Shown piece by piece: positions 26,631 through 36,337 of a stretch of DNA of 40,457 nucleotides. Position 1 is the stretch's first letter. Every line of letters begins with the position of its first letter. The position numbers were made by a program, and so were the translations under genes. Origin of the DNA: Rubrivivax sp. (GTDB lineage Bacteria; Pseudomonadota; Gammaproteobacteria; Burkholderiales; Burkholderiaceae_C); contig JAJTGU010000029.1 in assembly GCA_021297985.1 (NCBI GenBank), positions 1 to 40,457 on the forward strand. The letters are read 5' to 3'. The notes beneath the pieces were generated by a model that was not told the DNA's origin, did not search any database, and was given only the letters and a program-made list of their open reading frames with translations.

Positions 26631-28959
26631 TCAGCGCACGACGTTGACCTTGATCACGGCGGCGCCGAACTCGTCGTCGCAGCTGCCGCTGCCCGGGCAC
26701 AGCGCCCGTCCCGTCAGCACCGGCAGCGGCCCCGCGTGACGGGCAGCGATCTGCGCACTCTCGGCGCCGGTCGCGAAGTAGCGATGGCCACCTTCCATGC
26801 GCGGCTTGAGCTCGGAGTGGTCGCGCTGGCGCGCCGAAACGAGGGCAAGCAACTGACCTGGCCCAGGGGGCTCGGTCACCTGGAGGTAGATGCGCCCCTG
26901 GGGCAGCTTCAGCGTCTCGCCCTTCTTGATCTTCATCGAACCCGACTCGATGTTCGGATAGAGCTGCATCAGCACCTTGTCGGCGCCATAGAGGAAGACA
27001 TAGACGAAGCCTTCGCGCTCGGACTTGAGCGTGAAGGTGAGCTCGTCCTGGTCGATCTTCAGCGTGGTCTTGTTGGCCTTGGCCTCGACATTGAAGCCGG
27101 CGCTCTGGGCCTGCACGATGCGGTCGAACTCACGACCGACGTCGAAGACGCCTGCATCGGCCACCGGGCCCGAGATGGGCGTGTTGGCGCCCGGGTTCGC
27201 GGACGTTGGCGTGGCTGCAGCGGTTGTGGCTGGCGGGGTTGCCGTGGGCGAGGCCGCGGGCACGGCCGTGGTCGGCGACTGCGTGACGGCCGTCGCCGGA
27301 GCCGGCGGCGGCGCAGAGGCCAGCGCCGAGTCGGCCACCGGTGCGTCAGGCTGTTTGCCGGTGAAGACAAACACGCCGACGGCCAGCAGGACGGCCGCCG
27401 CCGCCGCAATGCCGATCCACAGCAGTGGACTCTTGCGTGGCGGTGCGGCCACAGCCGGCGCTGCGTTCGCCACCACTGGCGCCACCGGGGCAGTGTCCGT
27501 CCCCGGCGTCCGTACGAAACCGGTGCGCGGGATCGGGGCCGCCGCTGGCGTTGGGACCTGGGTCGAGGGCCAGGCGATGGTGGCGCCGGCCGCTCCCGGG
27601 CCGGCCAGGGTCTGCGGCATCGCGCTGCGGGTGCTGGCGGGCATCGCGGTGCGGGCGCCCGGGGTGCGGTCGTCGCCCGGCATCGCGGTCGGGATGCGTG
27701 TCGTCGGCCCGCTGGGCAAGACGCGCGAAGCCGCCGGGGAGCTGCCGGGTTCATCGAAGCCGATGTCGGCTTCGTCCAGACCCAGGTCAAGCCGGAGTTC
27801 CTGGACACTCTGCGTGCGAAGTTCCGGCCGTACGGTCAACGCACGGTCGATGGCACGAAGGAAGCGGTCGCTGTAGCGACCGGCTGCCGACTGGGCCAGA
27901 GGCACGAAGGTGTCATTGAGCATGCGCCCGACCGACGGCGGCGGCGTCTTGCCGACGATCGCGAAGTACACCACCGCGGCCAACGCGTAGAGGTCGGTCC
28001 AGGCGCCTTGCTTCATGCCCGGGATCTCGGCGTACTGCTCGACAGGCGCATAACCGGGCTTCAGGATCACCGTCAGGGCCTGCGTCATGTCGCCAATGAC
28101 GCGCCGCGCGGCACCAAAGTCCAGCAGAAGTGGCCGGCCGCTGCCCGCCAGCATCATCACGTTGTCCGGCGCAATGTCTCGATGGAAACACTGCTCGGCG
28201 TGGATCACCGCCAATGCCTCGGTCAACGGGGCGAGAAGCCCGAGCAGCCAGGCTTCGTCGGGCACACGGCCGAGCGAGCGCAGCGTGTCGCGCAGGTTCT
28301 TGCCCTCGTAGAACGGCATCACCATGTACGCGGTGCCGTTGCCCTCCCAGAAGCGGTAGACCTTGACGAGCGAGGCGTGATCGAACTGCGCCAGCAGACG
28401 GGCTTCGTTGATGAAGCTCTTCAGGCCCGCCTGGAAGGTCTCGGCGTGGCGCGGCGACTTCACCGCGACCTGGCTCTGCACGGTTCGCGCCGCCAGCGCT
28501 GACGGCATGTACTCCTTCAGCGCGACCCGGCGGCCAAGGGAATGATCGTGCGCCAGGTAGACGATGCCGAAGCCGCCCTCGCCGACCATCGAGGTGATCT
28601 CGAATTCGCCGAGTCGGGTACCGATGGGAAGACCGCTGCCCATGTCGTCGGCTGGAGCGGGCGGCGGGGGCCGGTGGCGGGCCGGCCATCTGGGTGCGCT
28701 GCATCTCCGGCGTGCGCGCCTGCATCTGCGTGCGCATGTCATTGCCGACCGGCAACGACGTGCGGGTCGGAAACGCCGTACCCGGGCCCATCACGGTGCT
28801 TCCGCCGACGGCGGCACGCGGCCCTGAAACGGTGCTCCCGCCAGGAGCCGTGCGCGGCCCCATTCCGGGCATCCCGGTCGGCCGGATGACGGTGCGGTCG
28901 GGGTCGCCGGGGTCGCGATTCTCGGGGGCGTCGGGCAGCTCTGGCGGGACGGGCGTCAT
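26631..28959 (-). CDS. ppkA: T6SS serine/threonine protein kinase PpkA, reading frame broken once near its N-terminus
   Basis: The N-terminal part from the ATG at 28959 (MTPVPPELPDAPEN) and the kinase part are in different frames; dropping one base of the G5 run at 28666-28670 joins them into about 775 residues. The N-terminus has D-R-T-V-I-R-P-T (T23) and repeated GGSTV[SM]GP units. The kinase domain follows, with VGEGGFG, VALKEYMP, FHRDIAPDN, LLDFGAAR and GYAPVEQY all intact. A Pro/Thr/Ala-rich linker, one membrane helix (PLLWIGIAAAAAVLLAVGVFVF) and a C-terminal DUF4384-like domain, which reads FTLKSEREGFVYVFLYG, complete it. PpkA phosphorylates T6SS components and activates secretion. A start at 28643 (MGSGLPIG) would give a shorter, still active-looking kinase. 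Confidence 0.87.
28666..28670 (-). other. Homopolymer frameshift site in ppkA
   Basis: The plus strand reads GCGGCGGGGGCCGG here (28661-28674). Removing one G of the G5 run fuses QMAGPPPAP to PPAPADDMGSG without a gap, whereas the sequence as given sends the N-terminal frame into an unrelated Arg/Ser-rich translation. The event is seen in the sequence; whether it is an error, a true mutation or a programmed shift is not decided. Confidence 0.7.
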
Positions 28960-28978
28960 GGTGGTGGGCGTTCGGCGG

Positions 28979-29758
28979 CTATCGGCCCGGGCCAGCGCCC
29001 ATTGTGGACTGCCCGGCCCCACCGATGCCCCCAGGCGCACCCTCGCCTGCCGATGCCGCCCCCCCGAACAGGGTGGCCAGGACCTCGGGTCGCGGAAGAC
29101 CACGTGACACGATCAGGCGAGGCGCTCCTTCGTCCGGCCGCGCATGCCACCAGGCGAGTCCCTGGGCACTCGCGGCCCAGGCCCGTTGGGCCTGAACGCC
29201 GATGCTCGCGGCAGCGTCACGACCATCGGCCTGCTCGGACCAATCGCCAGGTCCGACGGGCATGCGCAGGGTGGCATCCGGAAGAGGACCCCATTCCGGT
29301 CCTCCCAGGCGCGCCAGTTCGTCTTCCAGCCGATCCAGGGTCCAGTCGTCGAACAAGGCGTCGTGCGCCAGATCGTCCAGCCGCGCCAGCCAGTGCCAGA
29401 GCAGTTCCATCTGCTGCGCCGACGCCGGTCCGGCGGCCATCGGCTTGACGAGCGTGAGCGGAAAGTAGCGGCCGACACGGTCGACCGAGGGCATCAGCAC
29501 CCCGGCCCAGGCTTGCCCGACGACCGGGCCGGCACCCAGCACACCCGGCATCAACAGGAAGCGCCAGCTCGGACTCGCCAGATAGCCCTCCAGCCAAACG
29601 CCCGGCCCGTCGGTCCGCAGCCGGAGCAGGCCTTGCGCGAGCCAGCTGTCCCAGGCCTCGATGAAAGCCTCGTCAAGGCGACGCGATGCGAAGTCCCCGA
29701 GGGTCGGCAACTTGCCATGCCAGCCGGCCGGTGAATCGATGTCGATCCGTGCGTCCAT
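28979..29758 (-). CDS. tagF: T6SS-associated protein TagF
   Basis: The ATG at 29758 gives 259 residues; a GTG two codons earlier is too close to the GGGAGG binding site to be preferred. The N-terminal motif GWHGKLPTLGDFASRRL and the LLMPGVLG and GVLMPSVDRVGRYFPLTL stretches are those of the TagF/ImpM family. TagF proteins repress T6SS activity after translation by binding Fha and, in some systems, act with PppA. The gene lies between tssM (24 nt) and ppkA (19 nt). The last 25 residues are Gly/Ala-rich and unlike the family. No separate PppA fusion is seen; PppA is encoded by its own gene downstream of fha. Confidence 0.93.
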   Translation of the reverse strand: MDARIDIDSPAGWHGKLPTLGDFASRRLDEAFIEAWDSWLAQGLLRLRTDGPGVWLEGYLASPSWRFLLMPGVLGAGPVVGQAWAGVLMPSVDRVGRYFPLTLVKPMAAGPASAQQMELLWHWLARLDDLAHDALFDDWTLDRLEDELARLGGPEWGPLPDATLRMPVGPGDWSEQADGRDAAASIGVQAQRAWAASAQGLAWWHARPDEGAPRLIVSRGLPRPEVLATLFGGAASAGEGAPGGIGGAGQSTMGAGPGR

Positions 29759-29782
29759 GGCCACACCCCTCCCGGCCCGAGC

Positions 29783-32700
29783 CTAAAGCGCAGTCGGGCA
29801 GCGGAACTGCCGGATCTCGCGCAACTGGAACGGGTTGAACACGCTGGCCGAGAAGACCTCAAGCCGAACCCGCTTGCCGTCCAGGTTCATGACCACGCTG
29901 AAGCGCTCGGGGACGGGGCCGGGTTGGACTTGGAAACTGTCGAACAGACGGAACAAGGCCCAGGGGCCTTCCTGCATCAGCTTCGGGCCTGCAGCGCCGA
30001 GGCCGGTCGTGATCTCGATGCGCGATGCCAATCGAGCACTGGGCCAGGCAATCGGCACCGAAGCACCGCCGCTGGTCAGCTTGCTCTGCTGGCCGTCGAT
30101 GTCGAGCGTCAGCTCCTTGAGCGCCGGATCGATCTCCGACAGCCGGAGTTCGAGCTTGATGGAAGGCACCTTGCCCCCTGCGCGGAAGAACACCTCGCGA
30201 ATCCGCTGGGCACGTTGGAAGTCCGCCAGCGCCGTGGAGGCCACTGGCTTGCTGCCATCGGCCAGCGGGCGGTAGACCCAGGCCGCAGCGCCGGTGTCGA
30301 CCAGGCTCGCCAGTCGGCGCTGGAAGAAGTCGTCGAACATCCCGCCACCGCCGAAGAGCTGGCCAAAGTCGTCGGGCAGCACATCGGCCCGCGTCCCGGT
30401 GGCAAATGGGTAACGGCCGGTGATCGCGCGATTGCAGAACTCGGTGATCGGCAGCAACTCGGCCGACAGCCCCTGCATCTCGGCACCCCGACCCTGGTTG
30501 ACGGCCGCGTCGGCCAGCTGCTCGACCATGCCGCTCACGATGGGAGGCTGCTGCGCGGCATCGACCTTGAGCCGCTCCATGGCCGCGCCAGGTGGCGGGG
30601 GCGACTTGCTCTTCTTGGCCGCATCGACCGCGGCCAGATGGGCGTAGACCTCGCCAAACAGTTTCAGCGTCGCGTTGATCGGTGGCGGTTCGCCCACGAG
30701 TTGGCGGTGGATGTTGGCGAAGTGGTCGTCGACCGCCTTTTCCACAGGCGGCCCGGCCGGCGCAGCACCTGCGGCGGCCGCGAGCTTCTTCTGCACATCG
30801 GCCGCCGCCTTGTCGAGCGCGCCGGTCGGTGGCGGCTCGACGAGCTTGGTCTCGTTGCTGACGCCGCGCAGGAAGGCGGCCAGAGGCGAGTCCGGGGACG
30901 ACAAGAGCCGGGACACCGCCAGTGCCCGCTCCGGGTCCTTCAGCGGCACCAGCTTCACGTCGGCCAGGTAGGCGTCCCAGACCTTGATGTAGTCGCCGAA
31001 GTAGGCCCGCTTGACCTTGTCGGACAGCCCGGTGCCGAGCGTCGCGTCGCGCAGCCGAGCCGGGTCTTCACGCAGGCCTAGCACCCAGACCTCCTCGCGC
31101 GCGAGCTGCGGCGCGAGCTTGGTCACCGCCGGCTGCACCAGGCGACGGAAGCCCTCCTTCGTGTACAGGCCGCTGATGCCCCGCGTCAGGGGCTCGCCGC
31201 TGACGCGCTGGAAGACCTGCTGCGCGTTCGGGCCGGCGGCACCCGCAGCCGTGAAGTCGGGGGACTGCCCTGGCTTGTAGGACCGCTTGATGCGGCTGTA
31301 GACACGGTACTCCAGCGGATACGAGACCAACATCTCGCGCACGTTGGCGACCAGGGCATCGTCCTTGGCCACCGCAGCGCGGGGCGCACCCAGTGCCAGC
31401 AAGGCGTCCAGGTGGGCATCGAGTGCAGCGCGTTGCTCAGGCGGCATCTTGCCGAGGTTGGCGTCCCAGTCCACCGCGATCCAGGCCTTGAGCGCGTCGG
31501 CATCGAACTGCGACGGCGTGTGCAGCATCAGGTAGGACTTCAGCGCCTCGTAGGCGTCTTCGAGATTGCCGCTGTTGGCGCTCCGCAAGCGCTCCTCAAG
31601 CCGCCGCGCGACCCGCGGCATCAAGGTCTTCTGCAGCAGGCGCTGGTAGGCGATGCGGGCGCCTGCATCGAGCTTGTCACCTTGGTAAAGGCCCAGACCA
31701 TTGAGCAGCGGGGGATCGGCAATGTCGAGGCCTTCGATGCGCGCCGCGTCACGCACCTGCATCAGCGGGCCGGGCAGCGGCGTCACGTCGGCAGTGGTGG
31801 CGGGCGGCAGGCCCTCGACCGCCTGCTTCACAGCGGGCAGCTTGTCGGCCACCTGCGCCGCGTGGTCGAGGTTGCGCGCTCGGCTGAGGAACCAGCCTGC
31901 CACCAGCGCCACCGACACCAGGCCCATCGCCGACATCGCCGACGCCCGCAAGACGCGGCGCCGGCGCTCGGCCACCGGGTTGCGCGCACCGAGGCCACGC
32001 TCGGCAAAGACGACCTCCTTCAGCAGTCGGTGCAGGAAGAAGCTCTTGCCCCGGCCCTGGACCGGTGCCGAGCGGGTATCGATGCCGAAAGAGCGGCCGA
32101 GCGCACCCATCACACGGTCGATCGGCGACCCTTCCTGGGTCCCGCTGGTGAAGTACACGCCGCGAAGCAGAGGCGCTTCCTCGAGCTTTCCGCCACCGGA
32201 AACCACGGCGCGAAGGAAGTCGCCGAGTACCGCCTGCAGCGCGGCCAGTTCCTGCGGAAACGCAAACATGGCGGCACGGCGCATCGTGTCGCGTTCGCCC
32301 TCGAGACGGGGCACGAGCTGTTCAATCAGGCGCTGCTGCACGGCCTGGAAGTGCACCGAGAACGCCGCCAGTGCATCGGCTCCGGGGGCAGACGTGCTGG
32401 CGTGGTCGAACGTGAAGCCGAAGACCTGGTCGCGCTCCTCCTTGGTCAGGGCCTCGAAGCTCTCGTTGAAGCCTCCGATCAGGTCGGCCTTGGTCACGAG
32501 CACGTAGACCGGTGTCCGCACACCGAGCTTCTGGCGCAGTTCGATCAGGCGAGCGCGCAGGGCTCCGGCATGCTGGGCCCTCTCGGCAGCCCCTTGCTGC
32601 AGAAGGTCCTGGATGTTGACGGTCAGCAGCACGCCGTTGATCGGCTGACGTGGCCGGGTCTTCTTCAGCAAGGCCAGGAAGTTGTCCCAGGCCGCCGAGT

Positions 32701-33280
32701 CGACGTCACGGTCGGACTCCTGGGTGGTGTAGCGGCCGGCGGTGTCGATCAGCACCGCGTCCTGCGTAAACCACCACTCGCAGTTTCGCGTCCCTCCGAC
32801 GCCCTGCAGCGCACCCTTGGCGTTGTCGGCCAGCAGGAACTGAAGGCCCGCGTTCAGCAGCGCCGTCGTCTTGCCGGAGCCGGGAGCGCCAATGAACACG
32901 TACCAGGGCAGCTCGTACAGGAACTGGCCGCCGCCAAGAACACCGCTGCCGCCATGGCTGGACTTGAGCTTGCCCACCGCTTCGGCAAAACGCTGCTGCA
33001 GGACCTGCGCCTCCTTGCTGCTGGCCGATGGACCGGCGCCGAGCCCAGCGAGCAATGCCGCATTGGTCTTCTTGCGCTGCCAGGCCACATAGGCCAGCCG
33101 TGCGATCCAGGCCGCCCACAGGACCACCAGGATCGCGACCCGCACCCACAACCCGGCAAAAGGCCGGCTGTCGCCGACGCCGATCAGCGGCGTGAGCCAC
33201 CAGACGATGGCCGACAGGGCCAGGAGTCCCAGCGTGCCGAGCAGGACCGGGTGCAGCAACCAGCGCAGGGCCTTCTTCAT
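29783..33280 (-). CDS. tssM: T6SS membrane complex protein TssM (IcmF)
   Basis: The protein has 1,165 residues, typical for TssM (about 1,100-1,300). Two N-terminal membrane helices (about 8-32 and 44-66) precede a cytoplasmic GTPase/ATPase-like domain with Walker A GAPGSGKT (131-138), DTAGRYTTQ, and a VLVTKADLIGG-type base motif. A third helix lies around residues 450-470 (SAMSAMGLVSVALVAGWFL). The long periplasmic part ends in the conserved TssM C-terminal domain, for example KLMQEGPWALFRLFDSF. TssM forms the trans-envelope channel with TssL and the lipoprotein TssJ; no TssJ gene is visible in the window. It is encoded 47 nt after tssL and 24 nt before tagF. Confidence 0.96.
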   Translation of the reverse strand: MKKALRWLLHPVLLGTLGLLALSAIVWWLTPLIGVGDSRPFAGLWVRVAILVVLWAAWIARLAYVAWQRKKTNAALLAGLGAGPSASSKEAQVLQQRFAEAVGKLKSSHGGSGVLGGGQFLYELPWYVFIGAPGSGKTTALLNAGLQFLLADNAKGALQGVGGTRNCEWWFTQDAVLIDTAGRYTTQESDRDVDSAAWDNFLALLKKTRPRQPINGVLLTVNIQDLLQQGAAERAQHAGALRARLIELRQKLGVRTPVYVLVTKADLIGGFNESFEALTKEERDQVFGFTFDHASTSAPGADALAAFSVHFQAVQQRLIEQLVPRLEGERDTMRRAAMFAFPQELAALQAVLGDFLRAVVSGGGKLEEAPLLRGVYFTSGTQEGSPIDRVMGALGRSFGIDTRSAPVQGRGKSFFLHRLLKEVVFAERGLGARNPVAERRRRVLRASAMSAMGLVSVALVAGWFLSRARNLDHAAQVADKLPAVKQAVEGLPPATTADVTPLPGPLMQVRDAARIEGLDIADPPLLNGLGLYQGDKLDAGARIAYQRLLQKTLMPRVARRLEERLRSANSGNLEDAYEALKSYLMLHTPSQFDADALKAWIAVDWDANLGKMPPEQRAALDAHLDALLALGAPRAAVAKDDALVANVREMLVSYPLEYRVYSRIKRSYKPGQSPDFTAAGAAGPNAQQVFQRVSGEPLTRGISGLYTKEGFRRLVQPAVTKLAPQLAREEVWVLGLREDPARLRDATLGTGLSDKVKRAYFGDYIKVWDAYLADVKLVPLKDPERALAVSRLLSSPDSPLAAFLRGVSNETKLVEPPPTGALDKAAADVQKKLAAAAGAAPAGPPVEKAVDDHFANIHRQLVGEPPPINATLKLFGEVYAHLAAVDAAKKSKSPPPPGAAMERLKVDAAQQPPIVSGMVEQLADAAVNQGRGAEMQGLSAELLPITEFCNRAITGRYPFATGTRADVLPDDFGQLFGGGGMFDDFFQRRLASLVDTGAAAWVYRPLADGSKPVASTALADFQRAQRIREVFFRAGGKVPSIKLELRLSEIDPALKELTLDIDGQQSKLTSGGASVPIAWPSARLASRIEITTGLGAAGPKLMQEGPWALFRLFDSFQVQPGPVPERFSVVMNLDGKRVRLEVFSASVFNPFQLREIRQFRCPTAL

Positions 33281-33327
33281 CGTGACGGGCTTTGTCGAGG
33301 GATCGGTGGAAGGTGTGGCGAGGTCGC

Positions 33328-34791
33328 TCAGTTGCCGGCCGGTGGTGCGCTGGCGGCAAGCATGATCTCGACCCGGCGGTTTCGCGCACGACCCTCGGGC
33401 GAGCCGTTGTCGGCAATCGGTTCGGTGTCGGCACGGCCCTCTGAACTGAGGCGTTCAGGCTTGACGAATCCGGCCAGCAGCGTCTTGACGCTGACCGCGC
33501 GGTCCTTCGAGAGATGCCAGTTCGATGGGAAGCGGATCGAGCGGATCGGCTGGTCATCGGTGTGTCCGCTGACGATCACGACACCCGGCACCTGGTTCAG
33601 CGCAGCGCCGATGCGCTCGAAGACCGGCCTTGACCTTGCTGCCAGCTCCGCGCTGCCAGGCTCGAACAAACCATCGCCGCGGATCGTCACGATGCTGCGG
33701 TCGTCCAGATCGCGAACCTCCAGCGCCTGGGCGTCGATGTCGCTCTTCAGCAGCACCGCCAACCGGGGCACGGCCGCGGGCACGGGCGGAGGCGGAGGCG
33801 GGAGTGCAGCGTCGGCCTTCACGTCGAGCCGCTGCAAGGCCATGAAGCTGGCATCGGTCTGGGCGTTCAGCGTCAGGCGCAGCACGACAAAGAGTCCCAG
33901 CAGCACGAAGGCCAGCACCGCGCCCATCACCCACAGCGGGATGCCATCACGCAGGCGCGGTTCGGTCGCCGCGACCCCCTGCCACTGAGGCGACAGGCTG
34001 CGGTCGGGCTGCGGCCGACCTTCGGCGAGCTTTTGTGCCAAGCCGGACCGAATCTGCTCAAGCTGTGCCCGACCGTTGTCGAGCACTCGGTATCGCCCCT
34101 CGAAACCCAGCGCGAGCGCCGCGTACATCAGCTCCAGCAGATTGCGCTGCTGAGCCGGGGTCTGGACCAGTCGAGACAGCAACTGGAACACCTTCTCGCC
34201 ACCCCAGGCCTCGTTGTGGAACTGGACGAGCAGGCTTTGCGCCGACCAGGCACCCGACCCCCCCCAGGGGGTGCTCGAAGCGGCTTCGTCCAGCAAGGTG
34301 CACAACATGTAGCGGGCAGCGACGACCTGCTCGTTGGGCAAGCCCTGACTGCGCGCGCTGTTCTCGAACTGCTGGATGGCCGCTACGAGCGACTGGCGAA
34401 GCGCAGACGGATTGGGGTGGCGCAGCATGGCCCGCAGGCGGGGCGCCGCCGACAGCAGCGGCGCTGCCGCTTGCACCAGCGGGTTCAGGCTCGCAAACGG
34501 CGGGAGTTCAGGCGTCACCGGAATGCCAGCCACCTGCGGCTCGGGCGCAGTTCCCCAGGGCGCCGCAGCCGCAGCCGCCGCTGCAGTGGGCCCGGGCGCC
34601 GCAGCACTGCCCCATGGCTGAGCAGTCGGCGGCGGCGCTCCCCAGGCCTGCCCTGCTGCCGCAGGCGCCGGCGCTGCAGGCTGCTGGCCGGGTGCGCCAG
34701 GCCGCGCTGCGCGTCCGCCCGTCGGCTTGATGACGGTCTGGTCGGCATCGAAGGCAGCAAACGGATTTGCGGGTCGGTTCGGATCGGTCAT
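33328..34791 (-). CDS. tssL: T6SS membrane complex protein TssL (DotU) fused to a peptidoglycan-binding OmpA domain
   Basis: The protein has 487 residues; an AGAGG lies 5 nt before the ATG. The N-terminus carries F-D-A-D-Q-T-V-I-K-P-T-G-G, with T19 as the likely phosphorylation site, then a Pro/Ala-rich linker to about residue 95. A DotU domain (about 100-290) includes YMLCTLLDEAASSTPWG, AWGGEKVFQLLSRL and ELMYAALALGFEGRY. One membrane helix (WVMGAVLAFVLLGLFVVLRL, about 300-322) leads to a periplasmic OmpA/TagL domain with DDRSIVTIRGDGLFEPGSAEL, VSGHTDDQP and RARNRRVEI. TssL anchors TssM at the inner membrane; the fused OmpA part would hold the complex to peptidoglycan. Confidence 0.96.
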   Translation of the reverse strand: MTDPNRPANPFAAFDADQTVIKPTGGRAARPGAPGQQPAAPAPAAAGQAWGAPPPTAQPWGSAAAPGPTAAAAAAAAPWGTAPEPQVAGIPVTPELPPFASLNPLVQAAAPLLSAAPRLRAMLRHPNPSALRQSLVAAIQQFENSARSQGLPNEQVVAARYMLCTLLDEAASSTPWGGSGAWSAQSLLVQFHNEAWGGEKVFQLLSRLVQTPAQQRNLLELMYAALALGFEGRYRVLDNGRAQLEQIRSGLAQKLAEGRPQPDRSLSPQWQGVAATEPRLRDGIPLWVMGAVLAFVLLGLFVVLRLTLNAQTDASFMALQRLDVKADAALPPPPPPVPAAVPRLAVLLKSDIDAQALEVRDLDDRSIVTIRGDGLFEPGSAELAARSRPVFERIGAALNQVPGVVIVSGHTDDQPIRSIRFPSNWHLSKDRAVSVKTLLAGFVKPERLSSEGRADTEPIADNGSPEGRARNRRVEIMLAASAPPAGN

Positions 34792-34842
34792 CGCGGCCTC
34801 TTGGGGTGGGTGGCGAGCACCAGAGGAAGGGCCGTCATCGCG

Positions 34843-36180
34843 TCAACCGCGGATGGCCCAGAACTCCAGCGCGAGTCCGGGGAACTCGCCCGCAATGTGC
34901 ATTGCAAGACCGCCCGAAGTCTCAAGCTGTCGCCAAAGCTCGTTGCCACGCGTCTCAAGCTCGAAGTAAGTGAAACCGGCATGGTAGGGAATCTGTCGCG
35001 GCGCCACCGGCATTGCGCGCAGCGTGACGCCGGGCAGTTGCAGGTTGACCAGGTCGCGGATGCGTTCCGCAGGCCCGATCTTGACCTGGGCCGGAAACCG
35101 CAGCCGGATCGCCTCAGCCGGCATCTGAGCATTCACTGCCAGCACAAACATCGCGCTTCGCAGCAACTCGGCATCGGGAATCACGGCGACACGGACGCCG
35201 AACTTGCGCTCCTGCAGGTCGATCGGTATCGCGGTCTGTTCCAGCACCATCGACAGCGACTGCCGCAGATCGGCCATCACGGCCCGGAAACAGGCGGCAA
35301 GGTCGTCGTGCTTGTACTCCGGGTACGGCACCGGCCGACGCGCCTCGCGGAACGTGGACAACTCACCGGCCAAGCCCAGGCACAGCTCGTAGAAGCGCTC
35401 GGGATGCAGGACCGGCAGCCGTTGCAAGTGCAGGAACAACGGCGCATGCCGGTTGACCACCTGCAGAAGCAGAAAGTCGGCGATCTCTCCAACCCCCGCA
35501 CGTCCCGGCTGAGCCAGACGCGAGGCCAGGGCCTCGCAGCGTTGGTGGAGCATGCCGTGGACTTCTCGCAGCCAACCATCCAGCACCGGATGCCCGGGCG
35601 CGTGCAGCATCGGCGGCACGTACTGCGTGTCGAGCACGATGCGCCCATCGGCACGCCGCTCAACGATTCGGGCGACGCCCAGCGCGACTTGTCCGTCGTT
35701 GAGGTCGCGCGCCAGCATCAGCCGAAGGTTCATGCGCCCGATCTGGAGCGGCGCGGCGCGAAGGCTCGCGGCGTGGATGTCGGCGACATCAACATCGACC
35801 GTCCGCCAGCGCGGCGGCATCGCGCTTTCGCCGGACTCGGCGTCGCTTTCCGGAACGCCGGCGCGGACCGCCGGCAGCGCCAGCACGACCCACTGGTCAC
35901 GGGCATCTGCGGGCACATCAAACGCCGCGGGTGCGGGATCATCGCCAGGCAGCGAGAAGGCCAGGCCATCCGGCAACACCCCACGGGCGGCCACCAATTG
36001 CAATCGCCCCTGCAGCAGCGAGGGCTCGTCGAGTTGCAGGGACGTGAACCCCCACGGCCAAGCCAACCCGGCCCCCAACCGGGCATCGACCTGCCGGGCC
36101 TGGAATCGATCCTGCTGCTGGAAGTGCTGCGGCTGAAGGAACATGCCTTCGGTCCACATCACCTTGTTGTGCCAAGTCAT
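34843..36180 (-). CDS. tssK: T6SS baseplate protein TssK
   Basis: The protein has 445 residues, the family length. The N-terminal VMWTEGMFLQPQHFQQQDRF and the DVADIHAASLRAAPLQIGR and YVPPMLHAPG stretches are the TssK signature. TssK trimers join the baseplate (TssF, TssG, TssE) to the TssL-TssM membrane complex. It is the first gene of the tssK-tssL-tssM-tagF-ppkA run, preceded by an interval of nearly 400 nt, which should hold the operon's promoter. Neither sheath nor other baseplate genes are nearby. Confidence 0.96.
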   Translation of the reverse strand: MTWHNKVMWTEGMFLQPQHFQQQDRFQARQVDARLGAGLAWPWGFTSLQLDEPSLLQGRLQLVAARGVLPDGLAFSLPGDDPAPAAFDVPADARDQWVVLALPAVRAGVPESDAESGESAMPPRWRTVDVDVADIHAASLRAAPLQIGRMNLRLMLARDLNDGQVALGVARIVERRADGRIVLDTQYVPPMLHAPGHPVLDGWLREVHGMLHQRCEALASRLAQPGRAGVGEIADFLLLQVVNRHAPLFLHLQRLPVLHPERFYELCLGLAGELSTFREARRPVPYPEYKHDDLAACFRAVMADLRQSLSMVLEQTAIPIDLQERKFGVRVAVIPDAELLRSAMFVLAVNAQMPAEAIRLRFPAQVKIGPAERIRDLVNLQLPGVTLRAMPVAPRQIPYHAGFTYFELETRGNELWRQLETSGGLAMHIAGEFPGLALEFWAIRG

Positions 36181-36327
36181 TGTTTTGGGCGGCGCGATGG
36201 GCAGCGTGTCGGCTCAAGCAACACGCCAGTGCAAGGACAACGGCCGACGATACACGGCGTGCGGCGCTTGCGGCATCATCTGCCTCACAGGTCGGCGTGA
36301 CGCCTCAGCACGCAGCCCTCTTGATTA

Positions 36328-36337
36328 GGGTAAACCC
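36328..36337. promoter_or_regulatory. Dyad TAGGGTAAACCCGGG, possible regulator binding site
   Basis: GGGT-AA-ACCC is a short near-symmetric inverted repeat in an AT-richer part of the divergent interval. A TTGATT hexamer (36321-36326) lies immediately before it and could be a -35 element. Use as an operator is only inferred from position. Confidence 0.25.

Noticed and set aside
27913-28640. Continuation of the PpkA N-terminal frame beyond the homopolymer
   Set aside because: After the G5 run this frame gives an Arg-rich translation antisense in character to the kinase domain, which is intact in the neighbouring frame.
31412-33988. Plus-strand open frame of 858 codons antisense to tssM and tssL
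   Set aside because: Shadow of conserved T6SS genes; its translation has no recognisable domain.
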